Of a DNA stretch of 64,000 bases, positions 1 through 13,575 are shown piece by piece. The stretch covers positions 27,629-91,628 of the forward strand of contig MU006123.1 in the NCBI GenBank assembly GCA_010093705.1, given 5' to 3'. The first letter of the stretch is position 1. The number at the start of each line of letters is the position of its first letter. This stretch comes from Patellaria atrata CBS 101060 (lineage: Eukaryota > Ascomycota > Dothideomycetes > Patellariales > Patellariaceae). The position numbers and the translations under genes are program-made. Under the pieces are notes generated by a model. That model was given only the letters and a program-made list of their open reading frames with translations, did not search any database and had not been told where the DNA came from.

Positions 1-3000
1 AAATTATTACTCTTTTAGAACTTCTCTATTATACTATCTTTCTAATAGGTATTATAAATTTATTATTCTCTCGTGAATTTAATTATTAGTATTATAGCTA
101 ATTTTAGCTAATTATAGATAATCGCGTTATTTTCTTTCTTTAATATTATATTATATACTAATTTCGTTTCTTCTAGATAGTTAAATCTTCTATTTATAGT
201 ATTAGCTAGTCTATTTTCGACTTCTAGTTTATAGAATATTTTAAAGTTAAAGAATATAAGTATTTCTATCTATTTTACTTATCTTCGATTTAACTTCTTT
301 ATTATAAGGAAGTTTATTAAGTTTTAATAATCTAATTAAACTTTTATAGTATACTTAAGTCTTTTAAAGTATAATCTCTATTATTCGAATACGTCGATAA
401 TCGCTAATAGCTCTTTATCGTGTATATCGTAGTTTAGCTCTATAGCCGTAAACTTTCGTAAGTAAAAGATTACCGGATATAATTATTCTTTCTCGTCTAG
501 CTAATTTATATATACACCTAGTATATAATTAAATATATTAGTTTTTATTACTATTAATTTCTCTAAGTTAAATATAATTAAGATAGATACTATAATAAAC
601 TTTTTCTTAAATTTATTAAATACGTCTCGTATCTTCTCTATCTAAATAAAGGTATTTTCCTTCTTTATTAATTCTAATAGCGGTGTTATTATCTTTAAGT
701 ACCCCTAAATAAACTTTCTATAATAGTTTATAAAACTTAAGAACGATTATATATCTTTTACGCTCTTTAGCGTTAGCTAATCTTAAATTATAGCTATTTT
801 TTTTTAGGTCTACTCGTATATCTTTAATAGTAACGATAAAGTCTAGAAATTCTATTTCTTTAATATAGAATTTATATTTATCTAGATATACTAGAAGTCT
901 CTTTTCTTATAATTTTATTAATACTTTCTTTATATATTCTTTATACTCTTCGAGTGTTTTATTCGTATATACTAGTATATTATCTAGGTAAGTAGTTATA
1001 AATATATCTAAATACTCTTTTAATATATAATTAATCACTACTTAAAACGTTACTAAAGCGTTAATTAAATTAAATAATATTATTATATATTTATATAGTT
1101 TAAATTTTATTCTTATAGCTATCTTCTATTCTTCGCCTTCTTTTATTCTAATTCGATAGTAACTATCTCGGATATCGAATTTCGTAAACTATTTTATTCC
1201 TTATAATCTATCTTAGATTTCTAAGATTAAGGGTAACGGATACTTATTCTTAATTATAGTATTATTTAACTATTTATAGTTAATATATAATCTTAGCTTA
1301 TTATTCTTCTTTAGTATAAATAGAATTAGTAAAGTTATTAGACTTTCACTAAATTATATATATCTCTTTTCTAAGTTAGTATAGATATATTCTTTAAATA
1401 CTTTATATTATTCTCTTATTAACGGGTAAATCGGTCTAAATTATAATTTCGTACTCTCTTTTAGCATTATTTCGTGATCCTATGTCTAATAATTTAGAAA
1501 TATAGTCGCTATATCTTTTTTAAATAAGTCTTTAAACTCGCTATACTTTTTAAGTATCTTAGATTCTTTAAAAACCTTTTTAACGTTTACTTTTCTAAGC
1601 TATACTACTTTTATACTTTAAAGTTTATTTCTATAGATTTTTATTATCTTATAATACGAAATATATTCTACGGGTATATTAGCGTCTATCTACTTAATAC
1701 GTCTCGTTCACTTAACTTTATTCCTTTATAAAATATTTTAATTAATTTAAATATTTTTATCTTCTAATTAATATTTAGGTTTATTATTTATAATTAGTCT
1801 ATTCCTAAAATTATATCTATATCTCCTAGATTAGTTATAGGAATACGCTAAGTAATTACTTTCTCTTATATATTAACTTCTACTAATATAGTCCTAAAGT
1901 TAATTAAATCTTATTTATAATCTATTTCTTCGTTATTTCCTAGTTATAACGGGACTAAATTCTTAAATTTTATATAAGATATATTTTTCTTCTCTATCTA
2001 TCGAGATAAGATAAACGAATTAATAGCGTCGCTATTAATTAGCGTTATCGTTCTCTTACTATATATAGTAATATCTATTTAAAGCGTTTTATTATTACTT
2101 TATAAGGTTCTTAGGAACTTAAGAGCTATATTTCTCGATTATTCCTATTTTAAGTGGCTTAGTAGTTTTTTATATAGCTATATATTAGGTAACTAGATTC
2201 TATATATATAATCTAGTATAGTTTATTATATTAGTTATAGTATAAATCTTTATAATATTCTTTATACTTTAACTCTCGATATTCTTATTTAATAATTATA
2301 TTATAACTTAGGTTATTTTTAATTCCTACTTTTTATCTCTACGCGGTATAGTAATCGTATTATATTCCTTTAATAATGTATTATCTAAAATCTATTATAT
2401 TATATTTAGTAACTTAATAGTTTCTCCGTTATTTTTAAGTATTTTTATTTCCTATAAAAATACTTTTTCTTTATAAAACTTTTCTTTTAATTCTTTATAG
2501 TATTAATAATCCGTGCTATATTTATAATCTACCTATATTACCGCTATATATTCTATATAGATTAATATCTAATAATATTATCTATATTTAAGTTTATCTA
2601 TATAATTAAAACTATTATATTTTTTATAATCGTTTATTAGTAGTTTAAGTCCTCGATTTTTCTCGAGTATTTTTATTTTATCTTTATAGATTTTATACCC
2701 TTTTACCTAGCACTCGCTTTTAAATAAATATATATATATAGAGTCTTAATTCCTAAACTTTACTATAATCTTCTATTATTTATAATATAAGTAGTTATCC
2801 TTTTTATATTATATTTATCGAAAGGCTAAATAGTCTTCTACTTTTAATATAAGATTTAATTATTATTCTTTAATAATTATATCGATATTAGATTTAGATT
2901 TAATTAATTTCTTATTCTAGAATTTTTATTTAAGCTAATATTATTATTTTATAATCCGATATATAAAGCTTAATCTATTAAATATTTATACTTTAATTCT

Positions 3001-3262
3001 TTAATTTTAATTCTATATTAGGTATTCTAATACTATATATATATTTATATTTTTATATATCTAATATTATTAATAGTTTAAATATTATCGAAATATCTCC
3101 TTTTCTAGCTAGTTTTCTACTATTAAAAATAATATTAATAGCTTACTTACCTTTATTTAATAAAGTAATAGTATTTCTTTAATCTCTTCTTCTTCTAGTA
3201 ATAAAACTAGTAATAATAGTATTAAGTATATAACTTTAAATTATATACGTTAGTTATATCGC
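1..3262 (-). mobile_element. RIP-degraded Ty3/Gypsy chromovirus, copy 1 (internal region, truncated)
   Basis: Read on the minus strand this segment matches, base for base apart from C/T and G/A differences, the plus-strand copy at about 4,821-8,090. It runs from the integrase side at the window edge, through reverse transcriptase, to the gag start near 3,262. The reverse-transcriptase catalytic box survives near 970-995, where the minus strand reads Y-L-D-N instead of the usual Y-L-D-D. CA and TG dinucleotides are almost absent and every frame is full of stops, the expected result of RIP. No gene product can be made. The LTR that should precede the gag start is missing, because the sequence beyond 3,262 differs from the LTR end seen at 4,820. 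The copy is therefore truncated or rearranged at both ends. Confidence 0.88.
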
Positions 3263-4243
3263 GATAGTGGTTATATCTTCTATAAATAATCTCTTTTAAA
3301 ATATCCTATTTCTTTATATTATAAATATACTTTATTCGTAAAATATTTCTTTTCTTTTTAGATAAATTATCGTTATTTTTTCGACTTTTTTTATTTTATC
3401 TATTATAGTTAGTTAAAATCTATTAAGTCTTTCTAATCTTATCTATTTATAGCTTTTATTATCTTCTTTTTATATCTAATTATAATATTCTTTTATTCTC
3501 TCTTTTTCTATCTATATTTATATAACCTATTATTTATTCTAACTATTAAGGTCACTATATCTTATATTATTATTAGTCTTTTATAATAAACTTACTCGTT
3601 CTTCACTTCTTCTATTAAATTTTAATAGAAGATTATTATTAATAATTTATTAGGTTAATCTAATATTAATATTATCTATTAAAATATAATTATATACTTT
3701 AAAGTTAATTCTTTTTATTTAAGTCTTTAGAGCTTCCTTTTAATTATTTATTATTTATCGATTTCTTTAAAGATATTTTTAAGTATTTTCTTAAACTTTT
3801 AAAATAATATAAAGATTTTACTTATTTTATCTTCTTAATCTTTCTTATTATTCTTAAGATAATCTTATATAATAGATTTAAACTATTTTAAAACGTCTTC
3901 TTTAAAGTATATTAATATATTAAGTATATATTTATTATTATCCGTTAATCTTATTCTCTTATAATAGATTTTTATCTAGGTTAAGAATCTCTTTAGCTTA
4001 TCTTATTTACTATTATATAATATAGGTTCTTTAACTTTCGTAGTTCGCTTTTATAGTAAAATTAACTATATAATAAGTTATTTAAGCTAATCTTTAAGTT
4101 TTTAGATTATTCTTTCACTTTTAAGTTTATTAATATATTTATATAACGTTTAGATATATTCTTTATCTATCTTTATATTAACTATAGCTAATAATATTAT
4201 ATTTAAGTCTATTATACGCTTTTCTATTATATAGTAATTATAA
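3263..4243. other. AT-rich RIP-mutated spacer, unidentified
   Basis: This stretch lies between the two inverted Gypsy copies. It has the same CA/TG depletion and extreme AT content as its surroundings, and has no usable reading frame. It is probably more degraded transposon, but no protein motif survives that would identify it. Confidence 0.6.
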
Positions 4244-4820
4244 TATTATAATAGGAGTTTATACTTATTAAAATAAAATTAGATAAGTTTAGAAATACGC
4301 CTAACTTCTTATTTAATATAATTAACTATAAAGGTAAATTTAGTAAAGTGATAGAATTTATATAATAAAGATATTTTAAATTATTAATATAATTTACTAA
4401 CTCTTTAACTTTAAGTAATACTTACGATAAGATAAGATATACTATATAGAAATAGCGTAATAAATAAAGTTAAGTTTAAAACTATAATATCTAAATTTAT
4501 AAGTAAGATTAATAGTAAAAGTAACTATAAAGAATCTAAATATATAAAAGAAAAATTATCCTTAAATATTTCTATTCTTCTATAACTAATTTAATATTAA
4601 TTACTCTATTCACTCTACTTACTTCTATATATATCGAGTATATCGATTATTCTAATCACGTTAATCGCTTTACTCGCTCTACTCGCTTCTATATACGTTA
4701 AGCACGTCGAGTACCTCGATTATATTATATAATCTACCGTCCCACGATGATTATTCCGCTCCGTCACTTTATATTAACGTTCTATTAATAATACCGTACC
4801 TTTATTTTATAATTATAATA
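4244..4820 (+). repeat. RIP-mutated LTR of the Gypsy element (5' LTR of copy 2)
   Basis: A 577-bp long terminal repeat. Its start aligns with the largely unmutated LTR start TGTTACAACGGGAGTC at 63,164 if every difference is C-to-T or G-to-A. Its end matches the RIP product of GCCGTAACA, the terminus of the minus-strand LTR at 10,688. It directly precedes the internal region of copy 2. Within it, about 4,600-4,740 carries CTCGCT/TACTCG short repeats that kept their cytosines. Confidence 0.85.
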
Positions 4821-7800
4821 TATAACTAATATATATAATTTAAAGTTATATATCTAATATTATTATTACTAGTCTTATCGCTAGAAGAGAAAGAGATTAA
4901 AAAAACGCCGCTATCTTATTAAATAAAGATAAGTAGATTATTAATATTATTTTTAATAGTAGAAAATTAGCTAGAAAAGGAAATATTTTAATAATATTTA
5001 AATTACTAATAATATTAGATATACGGAAATATATATATATATATATAATATTAAAATATCTAATATAGAATTAAAGTTAAAGAATTAAAATATAAATATT
5101 TAATAGACTAAATCTTATATATTAAATTATAGAATAATAATATTAGTTTAAATAAGAATTTTAGAATTAAGAGTTAATTAAACTCGAATTTAATAATAAT
5201 ATAATTATTAAAGAATAATAATTAAACTTTATATTAAAAATAAAAAACTATTTAACCTTTTAATAAATATAATATAAAGAAGACGACTATTTATACTATA
5301 AATAATAGAAGATTATAACGAAATTTAGGAATTAAGATCTTATTTATATACATTTATTTAAAGGTGAATACTAGATAAGAGGATATAAAATCTATAAAAA
5401 TAAAATAAAAGTATTTAAAAAGAATTAAGAATTTAAGCTATTAATAAATAATTATAAGAAATAAAATAGTTTTAATTATATAGATAGATTTAAATATAAA
5501 TAATATTATTAAATATTAATTTATACGAAATATATAGTAATAATATAAGAAGATTACGAATATAATATAGATTACTAGTATTATAGAGAATTAGAGAAAA
5601 AGTTTTATAAAATAAAAGTGTTTCTATAGAAAATGAAAGTGCTTAAAAATAGTGAAGAAACTATTAAATAAGCTATTAAATATAATATAATAGACTTTAA
5701 ATAGTATATAATTAGAGGAATATAATATAATTATTATACTATATAAAGATAAAGAGTAAAAATTAAAAGTAACCTAAATTATAATATAATTATTAAATAA
5801 GAATATTAAGAGATAAAATATAAAAAATATTATAAAGATTCCTATTATAACTAATATAATAAATTATATTAGACTATATATATAAAATCTAATTATCTAG
5901 TTTATAGTTATATAAAAAATTATTAAATTACTTAAAATAGAAATAATTAAGAAATATAGCTTCTAAATTTCTTAAAACTCTATAAAATAATAATAAAACG
6001 CTTTAAATAAATATTACTATATATAATAAAAGAATAATAACGTTAATTAATAATAACGCTATTAATTTATTTATCTTATCTCGATAAATAGAAAAGAAAA
6101 GTATATTTTATATAAAATTTAAGAATTTAATCCCGCTACGACTAGAAAATAATAAAGAAATAGAATATAGATAAGATCTAATTAACTTTAAAACTATATT
6201 AATAAAAGTTAATATATAAGAAAAGATAATTATTTAGTATATCTCTATAATTAATCTAGAAAATATAAATATAATTTTAAAGATAGATTAGTTATAAATA
6301 ATAAATTTAAATATTAATTAGAAAATAAAAAATATCTAAATTAATTAAAATATTTTATAAAAGAATAGAGTTAAGTGAATAAGATATATTAAATAGATAA
6401 ATATTAATATATTTATAAAATATATTTCGTATTATAAAATAATAAAGATCTATAAAAATAAATTTAAAAGTATAGAAGTAATATAATTTAGAAAAGTAAA
6501 TATTAAAAAGATTTTTAAAAAATTTAAAATATTAAAAAAGTATAATAAGTTTAAAGATTTATTTAAAAAAGATATAACGACTATACTTTTAAATTACTAG
6601 ATATAGAATTATAAAATAATATTAAAAGAAGGCGTGAAACTATAATCTAGTCTAATTTACCCGTTAATAAGAGAATAATATAAAGTATTTAAGAAATATA
6701 TCTATATTAACTTAAAAAAAAGATATATATAATTTAATAAAAGCTTAATAGCTTTATCGATTCTATTTATACTAAAGAAGAATAGTAAACTAAAATTATA
6801 TATCGATTATAGATAATTAAATAATATTATAATTAAGAATAAATACTTATTATTTTTAATTTTAGAAATTTAAAATAGATTATAAAAAGTAAAATAGTTT
6901 ATAAAATTCGATATTCGAGATAATTACTATTAAATTAGAATAAAAGAAGGTGAAGAATAAAAGATAATTATAAAAATAAGATTTAAACTATATAAATATA
7001 TAATAATACTATTTAGCTTAATTAACACTTTAATAATATTTTAAGTAGTGATTAATTATATATTAAAAGAATATTTAGATATATTTATAATTATTTACCT
7101 AGATAATATACTAATATATATAAATAAAACGCTTAAAGAGTATAGAAAGTATATAAAGAAAGTATTAATAAAGTTATAAGAAAAAAAACTTCTAGTATAC
7201 TTAAATAAGTGTAAATTCTATATTAAAAAAATAAAATTTCTAGACTTTATCGTTATTATTAAAGGTATATAAGTAGACTTAAAAAAGATAGCCGTAATTT
7301 AAGATTAACTAACGCTAAAGAACGTAAAAGATATATAATTATTCTTAAATTTCGTGAATTATTATAGAAAGTTTATCTAGAAGTACTTAAAAGTAATAAC
7401 ACCGTTATTAAAATTAATAAAGAAGGAAAATATCTTTATTTAAATAAAAGAAATATAAAAAGTATTTAATAAATTTAAAAAGAAATTCACTATAATATTT
7501 ATTTTAATTATATTTAATTTAGAGAAATTAATAATATTAAAAATTAATATATCTAATTATATATTAGATATATATATAAGTTAATTAGATAAGAAAGAAT
7601 AATTATATTTAATAATCTTTTATTTATAAAAGTTTATAGTTATAAAGCTAAATTATAATATATATAATAAAGAATTATTAGCGATTATCGATATATTTAA
7701 ATAGTAAAGATTATATTTTAAAGGACCTAAATATATTATAAAAGTTTAGTTAAATTATTAAAATCTAATAAACTTCCTTATAATAAAGAAATTAAATCGA

Positions 7801-9500
7801 AAATAAGTAAAATAAATAGAAATACTTATATTCTTTAACTTTAAAATATTTTATAGACTAAAAGTTAAAAATAAACTAATTAATATTATAAATAAAAGAT
7901 TTAACTACTTAAAAGAAATAAAACTAATATATAATATAGTATTTAAGAAAGAAAATAACGCGATTATCTATAATTAACTAAGATTAGCTATAATATTAAA
8001 GATTAAATTTATAAGAGAATAATAAATTTATAACGCCTATTAAAAGAATAGTATAATAGAGAAGTTCTAAAAAGGTAATAATTTTAGAGGAATATAAATA
8101 GTTAAAAAAATATAGTTATATAATAAACTTATATATATATTAATAATACTATAAAAGACCTTTACTAAGGAAATTCACGAAACACTAGTATATAATTATT
8201 AAGGTATTAATAAAATTTTAAAAAAGATCTTAAAGAATTATTATTTTCTAAAGATATAAGATATAATAAAGTAAATTATCTTAAAGTATAATAATTATAT
8301 ATAGAATAAAAATATAAAATATATACTTTATAGATAAATATAATATATTAAACTATTAAAGCGAGTATGGAACTTAATAATAATAGACTTTATTATAAAT
8401 TTACTAGAATCTAAAAATCTAATAATAGAAATAAAGTATAATATAATATTAGTTATTATAAAATAATTAATAAAGTTTATCTACTTTATACTAATAAAGA
8501 TAATAATAATAGCACTATAAATAGTAGTATTAATAATAAAAATAATATTAATAAATTATTAGATATTAAAAGAGATTATCTTAAATAAAGATAAACTATT
8601 TAAATTAATATTTTAATAGACTTTAATATAAAGTTTAAAGATAAACTATAAACTATTAATAAGCTTTTATTTATAAATAAATAGTTAAATTAAAAGAATA
8701 AATTAATCTCTAAAATAATACTTATATAATTATATAAATTATTAGTAGAATAATTAGATAAAACTATTATTAATAGTATAATTCGTATATAATAATACGA
8801 AATCTAATATTATAAAGGTTTTACCCTTTTATATAAATTATAGTTTTAAACTAGAAGTATATTATAAACTAAGAATAATTTAGAGTATTTTATAAGAAAT
8901 AATATTAAAAGTCGAGTAAATTAAAGAATTATATAAATAATTATTATAAGATATAATCTTTTAGATAATAAAAGTTATAAAGTATAGTAATTAATATAAA
9001 TCGCTAGAATTAATCTTTAAAAAAGGGAATAAAGTTTACTTATTATAAAAAAATCTTAAGACGAAGCGACCTAATAAAAAACTAGATTATAAGAAAATTA
9101 GTCCTTTTAAAATTAAATAGATAAAAGGAAAAATTAATTATAAATTAAAATTACTATAAAAAATAAAGATATATCTACTTTTCTATATATTACTTTTAAA
9201 ATAAATATATATTAACGCTAAACTTTAAATATAACTTATAGATTTTAAAAAAGAAGATATTTACGAAATAGAATAAATCTTAAACTTATAATAAATAAAT
9301 AGTTAATATAAGTATTTAGTAAAATAGAAAGGCTATAAATATATAAATAATATATAGAAATTACTTAAATATTTAATAAACTATAATTAGAAACTTAAAT
9401 AGTTTTATCGCTAAAACTAGAGAATTTTAGACTCTTAAAAGTAGAGAAATCTAAACTAGATTAACTAGAAGAAAATATAATAATAAAGAAAGAAGAAATA
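4821..9500 (+). mobile_element. RIP-degraded Ty3/Gypsy chromovirus, copy 2 (gag-pol internal region)
   Basis: Remnant gag-pol in plus orientation. Readable relics in order are a purine-rich gag region from about 4,870; reverse transcriptase with F-D-I-R-D-N near 6,905 and I-Y-L-D-N near 7,095; integrase with a relic of the W-x3-x-x-D-F segment near 8,360-8,400; and a chromodomain relic (L-V-K, tryptophan codon turned to stop, K-G-Y) near 9,318-9,340. The chromodomain at the pol C-terminus is what marks a chromovirus. Nearly all TGG and CAG/CAA codons have become stops, as RIP of CpA predicts. The 5' LTR is at 4,244-4,820. No plus-oriented 3' LTR could be found, so the 3' end is lost or rearranged. 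Confidence 0.88.
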
Positions 9501-10349
9501 ATTAAAAAAGTTTATTATTCTTTAATTATTTACTTTAAAGTCTTAAGTTTCTTAATAGAATTAAACTTATAACGAGATATTTTAAACTCTTTCTCTTTAA
9601 AAGAATATAGTTATTTATAAAGATAATAAACGTAAATATAAATAACTTTTATTTAAGTATTTATTTAAATATAGATTTACTTCTTATAATTAAGAGTAAG
9701 TTTCTTATTATTTTTAGTAATAGTTAATTTAAAATAAATTTAAATTTTTAAAGTATTAAGCTTATTTTAATTCCTTTATATTACTATAAGATTATATTTT
9801 AAACTATAAACGAAACACTTAAAATAGAAACTAGAAAGGATATTAATAATATAAAAATAAGAAGAATAATAATAAATAGAATAAAGAATTAATATAAAAT
9901 AATTATATAAAGTAATATAAATAATATAATATTAATAATAAACTAGATAAGATTTAACTTTTAATATCTCGAAAGAAAGAGAAAAAAGATATATATAACT
10001 TAATAAATAAGCGATATATTTATTATATATCTAAGTAAAAGAAATAAACTCTTAAAATAAAAGTTAAAAAAAGAGAAAATAATATTATAACTATAAATTA
10101 TAGGAATATATAGATAATAAATAAGGGAAAGAAAAGAATATTATTTAAAAGAATTATAAATAAAATAAGTAATAATAAATTATATAATTTATATATTTAA
10201 ACGTTTAAACGTTTAAGTTATAAAGAATAATTAAATAATTAAATAACTAAGATAATTAGGAAGAATTATATAACTTAAATATTTAAATATTTAAATATTT
10301 TAGTCGTAAAAAATAATTAAATAATTAAATAACTAGAATAACTAGAATA
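9501..10349. other. AT-rich RIP-mutated tract with short A/T repeats
   Basis: No gene is visible. Around 10,190-10,350 a roughly 100-bp A/T motif containing AATTAAATAATTAAATAACTA occurs twice, each copy next to a run of ATTTAA or GTTTAA repeats. It may be the diverged far half of the adjacent LTR copy. CA/TG depletion shows that it was also RIP-mutated. Confidence 0.5.
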
Positions 10350-10687
10350 TAGATAATTAAATTAGTTATAAAAAATAAAAATATTTAAGAATAATTTTTT
10401 CTTTATATATTTAAATTCTTTATAATTATTCTTACTATTAATTTTATTTATAAATTTAGATATTATAATTTTAAACTTAATTTTACTTATTATATTATTT
10501 CTATATAGTATATCTTATCTTATTATAAGTATTATTTAAAGTTAAGAAGTTAATAAGTTATATCGTTAATTTAAAGTATTTTTTATTATATATATTCTAT
10601 TATTTTACTAAATCTACTCTTATAATTAACTATATTAAGTGAAAAATTAGACGTGTTTTTAAACTTATCTAACTTTATCTTAATAAG
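10350..10687 (-). repeat. Partial LTR of the same Gypsy family
   Basis: On the minus strand this matches the first half of the LTR at 4,244 (shared blocks from the TTATTAAGATAAAG region through TAACTAATTTAAT). It lacks the first roughly 20 bp of the LTR and diverges into the A/T repeats below 10,350. It abuts the end of the complete LTR at 10,688-11,289, so the two are in tandem on the minus strand. Confidence 0.7.
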
Positions 10688-11289
10688 TGTTACGGCTATA
10701 GAACGAAGATATAGTATTATTAATAGAACGATAATATAAAGCGACGGAACGGAATAACTATCGCGGGACGGTAGGTTATATAATATAATTAGGATACTCG
10801 ACGTGCTCAATATATATAGGAGCGAGCGGAGCGAGTAAAGCGATTAGCGTGATCGAGGTAATCGATATACTCGATATATACTAGAGCGAGTAGAGCGAGT
10901 AGAGCGATTAATATTAAATTAACTATAAAAGGATAAGAATATTTAAAGATAGTCTTTCCCTTATATATTTAGATTCTTCGTAGTTATTTTTACTATTAAT
11001 TTTACCTATAGATTTAGATATTATAGTTTTAAACTTAACTTTACTTATTATATTATTTCTATATAGTACGTCTTATCTTATTATAAGTATTACTCGAAGT
11101 TAAGAAATTAATAAGTTATATTATTAATTTAAAGTATCTTTATTATATATATTCTATCACTTTACTAAATCTACCTTTATAGTTAACTATATTAAGTGAG
11201 AAGCTAGACGTGTTTCTAAACTTATCTAATTCTATCTTAATAAGTATAAACTCCTATTATAATAATAAGTATAGACTCCTATTATAATA
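10688..11289 (-). repeat. Complete RIP-mutated LTR with internal 25-bp duplication
   Basis: Minus-strand LTR, 602 bp, ending in GCCGTAACA (plus-strand TGTTACGGC at 10,688). It matches the 577-bp LTR at 4,244. The extra length is explained by a duplicated start: the AATAGGAGT-TATACTTATTA block occurs twice between 11,240 and 11,289. This copy keeps more C and G than the 4,244 copy, including CTCGCT-type repeats at about 10,820-10,910. Confidence 0.8.
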
Positions 11290-12478
11290 AAAATATAAAA
11301 AATATATAAATAAGTAAATAATAATAATATTTTTTTCTTTATAAAATTCTTTAAACTAAGTTAATAAATAGTTTATATAATTATTAAAAATAATTATTTA
11401 ATAAATATCTTTCTACTAAATATTTATATATTAATAGAAATATTAAATCTAGTTTATAGTTATCTTTTTATCTATTTAACTATTTAGCGAGGTTTTAATA
11501 ATCTAGAAAAATAGGAGACTATATTTAATATATTAAAATATAAGATAATTAATACTTTATATAATTAAGAAAGAAGATAATATAAATTATTATTATTTAT
11601 ATATTTAATTATTATAATTTATTCGCGATTATTAGGTTAAAATTATTTACTTTTACTATATTTATTAATATATATAATAATTATATTATTATAGATAATA
11701 CTTATTATAAAGTCTATTTTATTAAAATTATAAAAATCGATATTTTAGATTATATATTTTATATATATATTAGCTATTAAATAGAATTATATATTTATTA
11801 TATTTAAATCTTTATAAAAAACTTTTTAAAAGTTATAAATATAAGAAAAATATATTTTTAACTTTAATTATTATTTAATAAAATTCTCTATCTAATATTT
11901 CTTAATATATTCTATAATATATTTTATAAGAAGTAAATTAACTATTTTTTTTATATTAATTAATTAGAATAAAAAGTCTTATATATTTAAATTTAAAATA
12001 TATTAAATAATTATCTTTTCTTTAATTTCTATTAACTTTTAAAAATTAAGGCGATAATTATATTTAAAAGTTTAGCTATTTATTTTCGCGTAAAAAGTAA
12101 TTTTAAAGATATTATAAATTATTATAGTTTTTTAATAATTAAGTTTTTTATTATATTAAAGAATTTAAATAATAAAGATAATTTAACTTTTATTTAATTA
12201 TATAAATATTATTAATTATAAAGAAATATATTATTATAAAAGAAAAAATTATAATATATAAAAAAGTATATTATTTATTTATATATATTATTTATTTATA
12301 AATTATATTAATAATATTTTAATTAATATTATATAATTATAATTATTTTCTTTTATAATTTATATTATATTAAAGATATTTTAAAGCTTTAATTCTTAAA
12401 TATAGCTTTAAATAAAGTTATATTAATAGTGATAAAGTAGAAAGTAATTATTATTTTTTAGATACATGTATTTTAATA
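11290..12478. other. AT-rich RIP-mutated tract to the compositional boundary
   Basis: Gene-free A/T sequence with almost no CA or TG, and no motif I recognise. It ends abruptly at about 12,478, where normal base composition begins. Confidence 0.6.
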
Positions 12479-12726
12479 ATTCAATATTAGTGGACGACCG
12501 TGCACGCTCTAAAACCGTGCACGGCCTGAACAAGAGCCTTAATAATTATACTATACTCCGTTCTTCCAATGAGAGGTTAGCATGGAATGGGTATAATCAA
12601 AAGATCTTGTGATTGGGCGTCATCGCGCGTACTAGCCGCGTTATGTCATTAGTGTCTTTTTGTCATTATTAAGTTATTCCTGGGTAAGGGAGTTCTAGTT
12701 CCCCTTGTTCCTTATAATTGAACCCA

Positions 12727-13178
12727 TTATCTGCAATTATGGGAATTAGGCTTTTGTAGTTCGGACATAGACCCTATGACCCCGAATAGATGTCCATCAT
12801 TGTCGCGTACGCACAGAAACATAAATTCGCTATCAAGGGCGTGCATGGCATTCAGCAAAGGATCAAAGACGACGCATACGATGGTATGTCTTTGGAAGAC
12901 TTCAAACGGAAGGGAGTAGACAGATGGAGTTTCAAGACTATAGTACGTCTTCGTTAGCTAGACTCGCCCCTATGTGATTTAATTGACGTGTACTAACTTT
13001 CGACCCAGAGTGGAGAAGATTTATGGCTCACTACGACGTTCGACATCAGGAAGCGACCAAAACACATGCGAATAGAAGACTCTTTAGATGGTAAGGATCC
13101 GTTGGAAGAAATGGGATCGCCTCCTGATGCGCCATATCCATTATAGGTTTGGTTCTTTCGGACTGAAGAATCACTCAC
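12727..13178 (-). pseudogene. Decayed or mis-spliced small orphan gene
   Basis: Two open stretches on the minus strand look coding. The first starts at the ATG at 13,178 and reaches a GTTAGT donor-like site at 12,997. The second runs from about 12,957 to a TAA at 12,727 (77 codons including stop) and reads as ordinary protein. A natural acceptor (CTAG at 12,958) exists, but joining it to the GTTAGT donor is out of phase by one base. Either another splice site is used or the gene carries an indel. I recognise no family. Its position about 250 bp from the RIP-mutated block would make decay unsurprising. Confidence 0.35.
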
Positions 13179-13575
13179 CGAGACGTGTTACGCTAGCGTC
13201 AGTCCTATTTCATGGGAACCTTTATTGGGCTCCTCCTTTTATAGTATGAACATATCAATACGGTGTTGGCTGAGCAAGGTAATATTAGATAAGCTTGTCG
13301 AAAACTAGATATTCAAAAGTTCGATTACGTCGTCGTTAAATCTCATATATTCTTCTACAACCCGAGATCATATCCTAGAGCATATCATTGAAGTGGTAAT
13401 TGTTCATTACCCTGGCTGAACCTACTTACAATTGAGCTTTATCTTACAGCCAATATATGCTGAAGTGAAGATTCATCCCATAAACCAAGGTGGATAACAA
13501 ACAGGATTAAAAGTGATGCACTATTAAAAAAGCAGGATGCACTTTCCCGCGATATAAACAATTACCAGACGCTGC

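Noticed and set aside
1-12478. Centromere or other special AT-rich locus
   Set aside because: AT content alone might suggest it, but recognisable Gypsy relics and CA/TG depletion explain the block as RIP-mutated transposons; a centromere cannot be shown from sequence.
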